NCBI GenBank assembly: GCA_029204225.1 | Contig: CM055098.1 | Location: 16,018,858-16,082,857, forward strand | Direction of reading: 5' to 3' | Length of the DNA stretch: 64,000 nucleotides | Source: Diphasiastrum complanatum | Lineage: Eukaryota > Streptophyta > Lycopodiopsida > Lycopodiales > Lycopodiaceae | Part shown: positions 12,549 to 22,513 of the stretch, piece by piece | Numbering within the stretch: the stretch's first letter is position 1 | How the letters are laid out: each line of letters starts with the position of its first letter | Program-made: the position numbers and the translations under genes | The notes under the pieces: generated by a model | Database searches by the model: none | Seen by the model: only the letters and a program-made list of their open reading frames with translations | Told to the model about the DNA's origin: nothing

Positions 12549-12851
12549 GTACATAGTACACCCCACTTGTGCTAATTAGGCAAGTAATATGAAGTAGGTT
12601 GAGGACCCATGTGGGTTCTAGAGCTAGAATTAGCAAGACACCACCTCTATACATTACATGCTATATGTAGCCCAAACTTTGGAGGGGTTTCCACGCCCTA
12701 CTACACTTTGAATAATCATTCAAGTTGTGTGAGCTTTGAAGTCCTCTCTCACTTGCTTTTGTGTTCTACTCCATAGCTGTTTTTTTGAAGCTTTCATAGT
12801 GTGCTTACTATGCTGTTATGATACTCCATAGCTAGGCCTTGGAATTTGTCA
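12549..12851 (+). repeat. 3' LTR of element B, lacking its first ~90 bp
   Basis: Matches the 5' LTR from the GTACATAGTACACC point (9513 onward) to the terminal TGTCA. The junction with pol shares only the dinucleotide GT with the lost ends, a microhomology-type deletion joint. Confidence 0.93.
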
Positions 12852-12856
12852 ATTTT

Positions 12857-13410
12857 AAGTGTGGTTGTTAGTCCTTACCCCATGGTTGTAGATCTATTGA
12901 TCATTCTTTATTGCCTATTGGTTCAGGATGTGTCATGTGACTCGAAACATAAAAAATCTGTGTCTATTGGTTTTGGGTTGTGACCTACATAGTTTACTTC
13001 ATGGCAAGTCATTCACGATGGTATGGTGGAGACCTAGTCAAGGAGGGGATAGGCAGGGAGACCCTCCTAGTCCAATGGAGGGGGTCAAGTATCAAAGGAG
13101 GTGGAAGAAGCTTTGTAGAAGCTTCTTACAGGGAGGTGGAAGTTGGTAAGGGAAAGAGTATAAATACCCCTCCATGCTGGCTTGTGGTATGTTGTTCAAG
13201 AGTGGCATAATTGAGATGCTTGGAGACTACAGCCAAGTTGTGGGACAGAGACAGTCCAGCCTAGCAAGCCTTATTGTATTTTGCATTTGGTTCATCAATA
13301 AGTTTTCTATTGCCTACCAATTTGTGTTCCTTGTGTGGCTGGCTTCTACTGTAAGATCAGTGGTGTACATGTGTGGCATGCCCTATCGTCATATTCCCCA
13401 CACTGCTTCC
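12857..13410 (+). repeat. Tail and probable LTR of the older copia element
   Basis: Resumes the sequence interrupted by element B. A purine-rich block (AATGGAGGGGG near 13074-13084) could be a polypurine tract. A good TATA box TATAAATA lies at 13159-13166 and a TGCATTTGGTTCATCAATAA word near 13285 recurs in altered form near 6900. LTR edges are not clear. Confidence 0.45.
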
Positions 13411-13812
13411 CTAACTTAGGTATGTATAATCAACTAAAGCAGATTGCAAATTGGCCCAATTGCATAATGTCATAAAACGTTAAAGAATTTGTCTTAAATT
13501 TAGTGGGAAATTTAAAGTATCTTTAGAGTGTGTACGGGAATCTATTTGACATCATGGGATCTATCGATAACATAATTCAAAGGAGGACTAGGTTATGTAG
13601 TGATTTCTTTTTTAAGGCCTTTTGGTGGAGCCATGCGTAGGACTTGCTGTCAACAGATTGACTGGGTGGATAAGTCTTGAAGTTTGAGGATGTTGTAACA
13701 TCTTATGATCTGTAATAACTCAAGGAAACATAAGTCAATGCTGAAGCTGCTAGTAGGCAATATTTGCAGCTCTCATCGCCATACCCCATTTGCGTTACCG
13801 AATTGTCTTAAA

Positions 13813-15346
13813 TTGTGAAACTTTTGGCATCTGAAAGTTGGATTGGAGCTGCTAGTGTTTTTGATATACTTGTCACTGCAGTTAACTTTCAATATGCTGC
13901 AATGTGCAGATTTTATCCTGGGACTGCTGATTCTCTGAAGTTTGCCACTTCAACAGTCTATATTGTGACCACAAAACAGGTATTAATCTTGAATGTTAAT
14001 CTGCTTGCTTCTTGTCCCAAGTATGGCTTTTATTGCTCAGTTGCTTCAGAATCCGGCAACAGAGCTTTCAGAGCTTGATACATAAACTCATTTGTTGACA
14101 TTCAGCTTTTTAAGTTGACTTGAAGATTCTGAAGCTGTACTACTTATTGTTTGCCCTTTTGCAGCTGTTGATCACTTTGATGGTGAACAATTATAGTTTG
14201 CAAAACTTATGTAAAAATTGTGTTCAACTCAATATGTTCTCTCACAAATTGTAGATTCATTCAATAAATGAATATACATGATGCAAAGAATGCATAAAGA
14301 GTTCGTTTTCTACTGTTTCCCATTTCAGTGGAGGATCGATGCTCTTGGTTCAGTCAAAATGTCCAAGCAACATACAGACATGTATCTTACGAAGGAGCTT
14401 GATCCAAGTTCTTAATATGATGCATGCTCTGGAATGAGTGACTGAGCTTCCTTGCATCCCAAGTGTATGCAATTACACTAATGAGATTTTTGTAGTGTTT
14501 TCAACATCATAAACATGTTCCTTCTTATGTACATGTCAGGCGCGTTTTGTTGCTGCTTTACTGAAAGAATTGGCCGGAGTAGATTTTCCAATAGAGCACA
14601 TCTATGGTTTGGGCTCAGGGTGAGTTTCAAATTTTATCAATGCTCAAGATGCTAGTAGCCCCAAGTATTGTCCTGGTTCTTAATTAGATAAAGACACCTA
14701 CATTGTTTGATGTCGTATAGCCATCCATGTTTTGATGCTGGGTACTTCATCTGTTGGTTGGTGTTTTGGCTTTTGAAAGCATAGCATATTCCAACTGATA
14801 GTGTAACTTTTTAGACCTAAAACGGAAGTGCTGAAGCAGCTACAATCACAACCCGAACACCAGGGGATGACACTTCAGTTAGTACTTGCTCCTTTTCCTA
14901 TCTTTTTTAATAGTCCTTCCAAGTTCTGGTGCATCTTTCACTCCAGTTGTTTTAGTGCAGCGATTGTTTTGTTATGCCAGACCTGAGTATTTACCTGGAT
15001 TGGGCTGTATTCCTTGCCATCATGCTGATGCTGTGGCTTACTCTGTGGAACACATTTGCAGCTTTGTTGAAGATAGGCTTGCAACTCTGCTGAACGTCAT
15101 TAAGGATCCTGAGCTGGAAACGTGGAATCTCTATCTTGGTAAGATTTCCTGAGAATGTATTGGAGCTAGAAGTACAAGCTCCGGTTGTTTGAATACTGTT
15201 GAAAGCTTTGAATGTTGAGATTTATGGGTACGGTTTCTGTTGCAGGCACTTGGGGATACAACACCTCAAGTGAGAGAAATCAAGCAGCCATCAATCCGCG
15301 TATCCATTTATTAGACCTGCCTGATTTCTGCGCAAAGCTCAAATGA
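13813..15346 (+). pseudogene. HAD-like hydrolase family gene, 3' half (At2g45990-like)
   Basis: Five linked exons encode the C-terminal half of the plant haloacid dehalogenase-like hydrolase family: about 13814-13855 (ESWIGAA), 13910-13979 (FYPGTADSLKFATSTVYIVTTKQ, in part), 14540-14619 (ARFVAALLKELAGVDFP, IYGLGSG), 14815-14877 (GPKTEVLKQLQSQPEHQG), 15062-15138 (FVEDRLATLLNVIKDPEL) and 15246-15346 (GTWGYNTSSERN to DLPDFCAKLK and stop). Exons two to five join in frame with proper GT-AG sites. HAD motif III/IV residues (TTKQ, VEDR) are kept. The first exon is followed by TG where a GT donor is expected, and no 5' exons with the DFDG nucleophile motif lie upstream, where copia elements sit. Either a pseudogene or a gene with far-upstream exons. 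Confidence 0.8.
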
Positions 15347-18300
15347 TATGCTGAGTCGACTTATTCATTCATATAAAAGCATTCTTCATCATCATTCTTA
15401 CAAAGTAGGTCCATTTGTTCCTCATAAGTTTGTTTTGTGCGACATCCAGATGGGTGACGTTCATGTTAACCATGAATGATATATGTATTTCAACTTGAGG
15501 CCCACTATCATAATCTTAAGGTCTGACTCTTCAGTATTGATTGCTATAGGCATTGTGTTGTTTAGTCTTATTCCTTTAAGAGGGTTAGGAATGTATAAAT
15601 CTTAAGACCTTTATCAGTATCAGATAAGTCTTCTAAAATTCACATGCTTGTAGAAAATAGAGCTAAAGGCTAATGCGTCACTACCAATCGAAATGGAAAA
15701 CAGAAATAAATGGATGCCTTTGATATTGTGGGCTACTGTTGTTAAGCAATCCTTATGATACAAGCTTGTTATAAAGTTTTTTTTCTTCCTATTCAGATCA
15801 TACCTAGCACACACCAGATTTGCAAGAATTGTTTGTTGTTAATGGACAGTGGAATAATATTCTTTAGCAAGATGTTGAGGATTTTTATTATAACGAGTGT
15901 CACATTTGATTAATCCTATAGAGGTTTGTTACTGGAGTGACAAAGCTTAGAATCATATATTCAAGCCAAAGAAGCATATTGACATATCTGGAGAGAGTTG
16001 AAACAACCCAAAGCTAGGATCCAACTCTAGTCTGGTGGCTGCAATGCTCCTTTGTTCATTATCTAGCTTGAAAGCTCGTGGTAAATGGACTAAGGTCCCA
16101 TTTTGATAGCATGGGCACTAACCCTAAATGAAAGGCCAGCTTAGTTATGTCCTTTGGGGATACAACATCCTGTCCCCTTGAAATAGTCAGGACTATGCGA
16201 TAAATATCTATGAACAATATATTCTGATTTACCTATTTCTGAGATTTGGATAGTTGATGCTTTAAATAATTTAATAGCCATCCTAGCTAGGCCTTTACTA
16301 GTATCCATTAATTAGCTTTGGGCTTATGATCAAGAATTAGAAGATAGTAGTATTCCATACCACTAGCATCATCACTCGTCTATCAATAACTAAAAGCAAT
16401 ATCCAGTTATTCGTCATAATACACTCTTAATTCACATCTTTTTCATGAATGAATGAATGCCATTGGAGATTATACTCATTGATAGGTTCTTAATGGAGGC
16501 TTTCCATATTCATGACTTCCAAAGATGTCTTATATGCATCAACTGAACTCATTATGGTCATGTCAATGCTCTAATAATGGAAATCTATTGATGTAAGTGA
16601 TTTTCAAGTGTGTAGTATTCCAAATACAAACATTAAGAGCATGTCAAAGATCACTTATCTCTTCATTCAATCTAGTTTTTTGAGTTCTTATTTGATAAAT
16701 TCTAGAGATTGAATGACTCCGTTTTATTGTCCAATTTTGGATAATTGTTTCATCTAAAATGAGTTTCTAATCCTCTAAAATGCAGGTGCTAAGTATTGCA
16801 CAAGTAGGAAGTATGCAATCTTTTCCTCACACGGAATTCCATCTTATAGTCATCTTAGCTAATGAATATTTTTGGGTTCTTCTAGATTGTTTACTGTCTA
16901 TTTATTCTTTTCAAAGCAAACAACATTCTTCTTGATAAGAACTTTCAGCCTAATATAGCAGATTTTGGTCTGCATTTATATTTAATGTTGGCTGGTGACT
17001 ATGGTGAAAGACTTCTGAAAACATTGTTGCTATATGCTAAAACAACGTTGATAGAGTGTCAACTATTAATATAAGAGTCCCAATTTTTTTTATTAATTGC
17101 ATTAATATGACTATTTTTGAAAATTTCCTTGAACAACATGAAATAGCCTAACTCAAAACATCTAAAACACCAATAACATAGTACTCTCTAGTTAAACTTG
17201 TACTTCCGAAAAGCTTTTGCCAAAAATTCTTAGTGTTTGACTATACAAGTTAGGTGGACCACAATTCACTTCCATTTTCAAATTCTTTGGCAAACCATTA
17301 ATGAAATTGGAGTACATTTTTGCCACATAGTCAACACTATGATAGAGCCCTTATCCCTATACATTAGGCAAATAATGTAATCATTGGAGATTCAGTATCA
17401 AACAAATTGACCACTTCTCGGGTGTACAAATTTAACATGTTGATTATATTTCCATCGGAGAAATTATTTTTTGAATTTGACTTTACCTTGTGGCCAAGTT
17501 AGACTTTGTCCTCTGGGTGCCCTATGACCAATTCTAGGCATTTAATCAATCTGTATGGTGTCATGTAATATATAATTTTAGCACACCAACTTTTCTTTTA
17601 CTAGAAGACTTGTTCTTTATTCATGATAACATCTTTGTTATCAATCTTGGATTTACCAAGATGATATTTGGGCCTAGGTTAAAACTGATGACACTATAAG
17701 GGGATGAAAATTAGACTAGATCTCATCAAATTCACTAAAGTGATTCATCTATTCATACCCAAGTCTAGAACATTAATCAAATTGACCATCCAAGTTACTA
17801 GTGTTATAGGAACTGGCAAGCATTATGGAACAAGATTGTTCCAATTCAATGAGAGATAACTACTACCTTCAATCCTTAAATGAGGTTGATGTTGATTTCT
17901 CAACAACACATTGCAATATCCGAATTCATAGCCAGACATCCAACATCAAGTGCTAATTACTCAACACCTCATTCCAATAAGTCGGAATGATCATTTCTTC
18001 GATTCTGATGATTTAAGAAAAGACGATTTCCAAATGCAAGATATTATCATTCTATTAAATTCTATGCAAAGAGTAGATAATTGTGCTTTTTCTCTCATCT
18101 CCATTCGAAATCAAACAAGAAAGTTATGTGATGACGTAGAATATCTCCACCATGCAAGCATCCACATTTTGTAAAGAAAACTTGCCTATCCTCGTGTCAT
18201 GTAGATATGCCATGTCATCAAATGTTTCTCTTGTGCTAGTAATATGGTATGAATCTTTGATTTACCATAACTTTCTTTTTTGAGCTTAGATGGAGATGAG

Positions 18301-18640
18301 GTAAAAAGTCAAATTGATCAAAATCTAATAGAATGATCATATCTTGCATAATATAAAAATCTCCATAATAGTTGTAAAGTTATTGTTATTTTAATCCTCA
18401 GCTTAATGGATGATGTTGTCGTAAATAATGTATTTGTTGTTTTGTTACTTCTTGTAGCTAGCTCATCTACAAAAATTATGGGCTGCTGATGTTTGGCAAA
18501 GCATATAGATTAATCTTTGTAATTTTTATCAAGTTTTGTGAGCACACAGCTTATGGAAAATTTAGAGGCACCTATATCAACATAAAATTGTAAGATCTAG
18601 TTTGTGTTGGAAATTAAGCCCACAGTTTTCTCCTTGGTGA
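15347..18640. other. 3' flank of the HAD gene and long non-coding stretch
   Basis: The first few hundred bases are probably the 3' UTR. The rest is AT-rich with no frame above background and no clear repeat; a short frame at 18658-18858 is not recognisable. Confidence 0.5.
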
Positions 18641-18927
18641 ATGACTAATTCTATTTCATGATTCTTCCTGCATATTTATTGATCAATGATCTAAGGTCAG
18701 GTGAAACCAACTTTGGTTCTACGTCTGCTCATCTGATACCTGCAAGAATCACAAAACTTAGACAACCAATTTATTTGAAGAACTTCTACAACGGGCTTCC
18801 GGCTGATCTCCAGCAAAGGGTAATCAATCTTGTTATAATTTCAAGTTCTAGATCTTAAGTTTAATTATTTGAAGTCATTGAAGACTTGGCCATCTTCAAG
18901 GACTTCCAAGAACTAGCATTTAGAACA

Positions 18928-19047
18928 AGTCTGCAGAATTACACTAAGTGTCGCAACAGTCTGCAGAAATACACTAAGTGTCGCAACAGTTTGCAGAATC
19001 ACTCCAAGTGTCGCCATAGTATGCAGAAATGAACTATGTTTTCCACA
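18928..19047 (+). repeat. Four tandem copies of a 30-bp unit
   Basis: Units start at 18928, 18958, 18988 and 19018 with consensus AGTCTGCAGAAATACACTAA + GTGTCGCAAC. The first two are almost identical, the fourth is worn. Further AGTGTCGC/GCGACA and CGAAG words follow to about 19340. Similar words occur in the LTR at 55522-55803. Confidence 0.85.
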
Positions 19048-22000
19048 GCTTGGCTTTTTCGCATTTCCCCGAAATGCGACACTTTCATAGTTCAAAAGTT
19101 TAATTGTTTTAAAGACACAAGTTCGGCTTTTTCACAAAATCTTGAAGAGAGAGAAAATGCTGAAGGTCATCATTTTTTTTAAGTTAAACTGTTCCAAGGG
19201 CACCTTCGCCTTTTTTAGGGCACCTTCGACTTTTTCGCAAAATCCCGAAGAGAGAGAAAAATGTCGAAGGTCGTCTATTTTTTAACAAGGAAAGTTCAGT
19301 CACTTCCCAAAATTTGCGAAGTGAGAGAAAACCACTTCACGTAAAATGTGAAGTCGTCAGTGTCAACGATGCTAAAAAGTTGACCGTATACATTATGTAC
19401 AGTCGTCACAAAAGCCATATACTTCCAAGTACAACGGCTTTCCTAATTAGGTGACAAGCATTGATTGTAATTAATACACGGATAAAATCTATAAGTAGAT
19501 CGCCCGAGCACAGATTACTGGTTGCTCCGTCCATGAGACACATTGTTTGAGCATCCTAGTTACGCCGTCATTTTGGTTGTAATTGCTATTCTGTATTGTG
19601 CTTCAGTGTAATATAGCAGCAACTTGCTTTTATTTGTGTACAACGTAGGTGAATGCTTGTTTTGATTAAATGCACTTTCATTACTGTTTGATCGCGCTTG
19701 TTTACTCACTCTGATTAGAATATGGACGTCTACGACTCCTCAGTTTTTGATCAGATAATGGCCGTCTTTGACATCTGAGGAACTCGCGTTATCATACTGC
19801 TTTTCTATTTACTTCAGAACTATACTTCACGATAAATTTGATTTCAGTAGTACCACACACAAACCATCTCTAATCTCTTCGGTGGACTGTACTCTAGTTT
19901 CAGAGTATGAATTAATTTTTAAGATCCTGTTGGGCTATTAGAACTCTTAAGGCTGTGATTACTTTTAGCATAAGCTGTCTTTTAGACTGTTTTTGCATTC
20001 TTCGTTCGCGTTCTTCTATCTCCCTTGTCCCATCAGTTTGGAGATGGTAAAATAGGTAGTTCACTCAATGCATTTACTCTTATTGAAGCTTTTCAAGAAT
20101 TATTCAATCTATTAGAGACAAATGTAAAAAATTAACAATACTTAATGTTGCATTCACCATTCAATAGCATAACAAAAAAGCATTCAAAATCAATAGAGAG
20201 ATCTCATTACTTTATACAGAAGGAATATTGATCAATAAAAGAAGCTAATTGAAGTGAGAGAAAATTGTCTCCTATATTGGGAGCAACACCTCTCCGAATT
20301 TCAGTATTGAATAGTTGAGAGAGAGTACTAATGAAAAGCCACCGAGTCAAAAGCCAAAGGTCAATAGCCAATAACTATGAAAAGCCAGTCATTGGCATCC
20401 AAAAGAAATTGGGCAATCACCCAATATTAAACTATAAATGTTGTCCTATGTTCTAGGATAGGGACCAAATATCCTTAATAATTCACAAAACCATAAAGGC
20501 CTATCAAAAAGACAATAGTCGAAAGTGTTAGTGCATGTCGTTGCCATACCCTATTATGCATTGTACTTCTCATAGAATGGAAGTCAATTCTTCACAAGAG
20601 TAGGGTGTGAAATCCACTATGATCTATTGATACTAGGTCGTTTAGAGCACAAAAATCTATGAGGCCTTTACATACAGTTTTCTATACACATATCATATCT
20701 ATCAACGAAGATGCACTTATTTTAATAGTCCACGTCACACTTTCCATAAAGTATAAGCTCTAGCATGAGAAGGGTTTTTGTTCTTTTCTAAGGGGAATCA
20801 AAGAGATTTTGTCCAATTCATAGAGCACTTCAAGTAAGCAAACCTGAAATTGGAAGGAAATAAAAGTGGTTCGATCCACGCCAATATTTCTAGCTGAGAA
20901 GAGTTTTTACCAGAAACTAACCACTATTGGCTAGAGTCTTCATTGTCTTTATTACTGATGTTATACAAAGCTTTGATTAAGGGGAGAGGAGAGGGTCCTA
21001 CAATGAAAAGGAAGAAAATTAAAATTTTTGTATTCAATGCTCAAGGGTTGGAACTTCCTTTGCTACAATCTACGATTATATAAGACAAGACAATCAAATT
21101 GAGCAACCATCATCAATGTTCCAACTAAGAAGGTAGCTTGAGGAGATCAAAGAAATTGCTTGACTATTTGGATAGAAAGTTACAAGTTTCTCACATCTTG
21201 ATGCAGGTGAACACTTCTCAGCATAAGCCAAAGGTAGAGGTTAAAAATATTTAGCTAGAACTTCTAACATTAGACTAAGCTCTAAAGTTCAAGATTTTGA
21301 AAAAATAAAGATATTGGTCTCATGAGTATTAGCAGCAAGGACTACATTGGCTACCACCTTGTTGGTGTTGCACCCATTGTGCACTTCCACACAAGTTAGC
21401 ATATCTTAAAGTTGTTTGTTGTTTATTCATGCAAGTCGCCTCCATTATATCCATTTACTTTTTGTCTATTTGGTCTCCTACTAGAATCACCAATACTATC
21501 CTCAATCTACTTCTATCTCTCATTGTTTCTTGCTAAATGTTTCACAACACTCAAAATCATAAGCCCACAATGACAACTGATTGAGAGTGTCCACCAACAT
21601 GTCTCAAGCACCTCCGACCTTCCTATGCCCACAAATGGTGGCAACCATGATTGCTTACACACTCTTTCCAAATGATATAGGAGAAGAAAGAAGTACTCTA
21701 GGCCCACTCTTATTCATGGGCGGTTGATGGAGGCTTGGTGTAGTTGGATGAAGATGCACCTAGCTTTCAACCATTCTTGGATGAGGCTAGGTGAGCAATT
21801 AATTGCCATGGTAATCATAAATGGATATAAACTCTCATAAAGTGCCAAGTTGGTAAATTTTGTTTCGAATCTTAAACAAGTCCATAAGAATTGAATTCAA
21901 GTGACAAGCACAACCCAATAACCCCACACCACCACACCTAGCGAGCAGCATATTCCACACCACTGCCACTGTGGCAATGGTGGTGTCCCACAAATCTAAG

Positions 22001-22085
22001 GGTGGAATATTATACCACCATCTTGGAGAGATGGTGGTGTCATCTACCATCTCCATTAGATGCTTGTTGCACCATCAATGTCACT
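19048..22085. other. No gene seen; possible LTR-like tract near 19360-19800
   Basis: 19200-19340 carries two similar blocks (CCGAAGAGAGAGAAAAATG and CTTGAAGAGAGAGAAAATG). 19360-19800 has an LTR-like look (AATCTATAAGTAGATCG, then pyrimidine-rich). The remainder is AT-rich with no convincing frames. Confidence 0.4.
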
Positions 22086-22157
22086 GTAGTGGTGGTGCAA
22101 AATAAGCTCACCCCACACATTGTAGTGGTGGTGCAAAACACGCTCACCCCACAACTA
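22086..22157 (+). repeat. 36-bp tandem duplication
   Basis: Two copies (22086-22121, 22122-22157) of GTAGTGGTGGTGCAAAA followed by a GCTCACCCCACA block. It lies just left of the transposon boundary. Confidence 0.8.
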
Positions 22158-22205
22158 GTTTTGGGCAATAGTACCTTGTATGTTGTAATTGTAACACTCA
22201 TTAGA

Positions 22206-22232
22206 GGAGTTACAAACATCAAAAGGGCAGTC
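22206..22232 (+). repeat. Possible left terminal inverted repeat
   Basis: GGAGTTACAAACATCAAAAG followed by GGGCAGTC. Against the reversed right end, about 20 of 27 positions match with small gaps; the GGAGTT, CAAAC and AAGGGC blocks are identical. Confidence 0.4.
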
Positions 22233-22513
22233 TAAGAAATGCCACGTAGGACAAAAAAAACGTCGGATTTTAAAACTCCAACGGACTTTCAGGTCCAGTT
22301 TAGCTTAACCTTACTAGTAATGTGTAGTTAACATGACACGATTATGACGTATGCAACTGCGACTTCAAGAACCTATGACGCTCATTAACTAACTTTTTCA
22401 AATTTGAAAATGAGATTGTGTCCCTCGTTGTAACTAGCGAGAGAATAAACATAGAATCTCAGGTACGTCATGGATGAATAATAGTGTCTATTTTCTTTTT
22501 GGTCTGTCATCTG

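Larger units (their letters stand above)
9418..12856 (+). mobile_element. Ty1/copia element B, internally deleted
   Basis: A complete insertion flanked by the perfect 5-bp target duplication ATTTT (9418-9422 and 12852-12856). It has a full 5' LTR, primer site, gag, protease and integrase, but RT, RNase H and the first part of the 3' LTR are missing. It is about 95% like element A by eye, in opposite orientation. The intact target duplication shows that the loss occurred inside the element after insertion, or in the copied RNA/cDNA, not by deletion of flanks. Confidence 0.95.

Noticed and set aside
17950-18858. Short frames at 17950-18174 and 18658-18858
   Set aside because: No recognisable motif, no splice context, no neighbouring exons; left unannotated as genes.
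18928-19047. CRISPR-like array
   Set aside because: The 30-bp units are directly adjacent with no spacers, and the genome is a plant's.
22206-22232. A definite target-site duplication for the four-gene element
   Set aside because: Bases beside the proposed ends (TTAGA on the left, TGTAA on the right) do not match; alternative tips at GGGC also give none.
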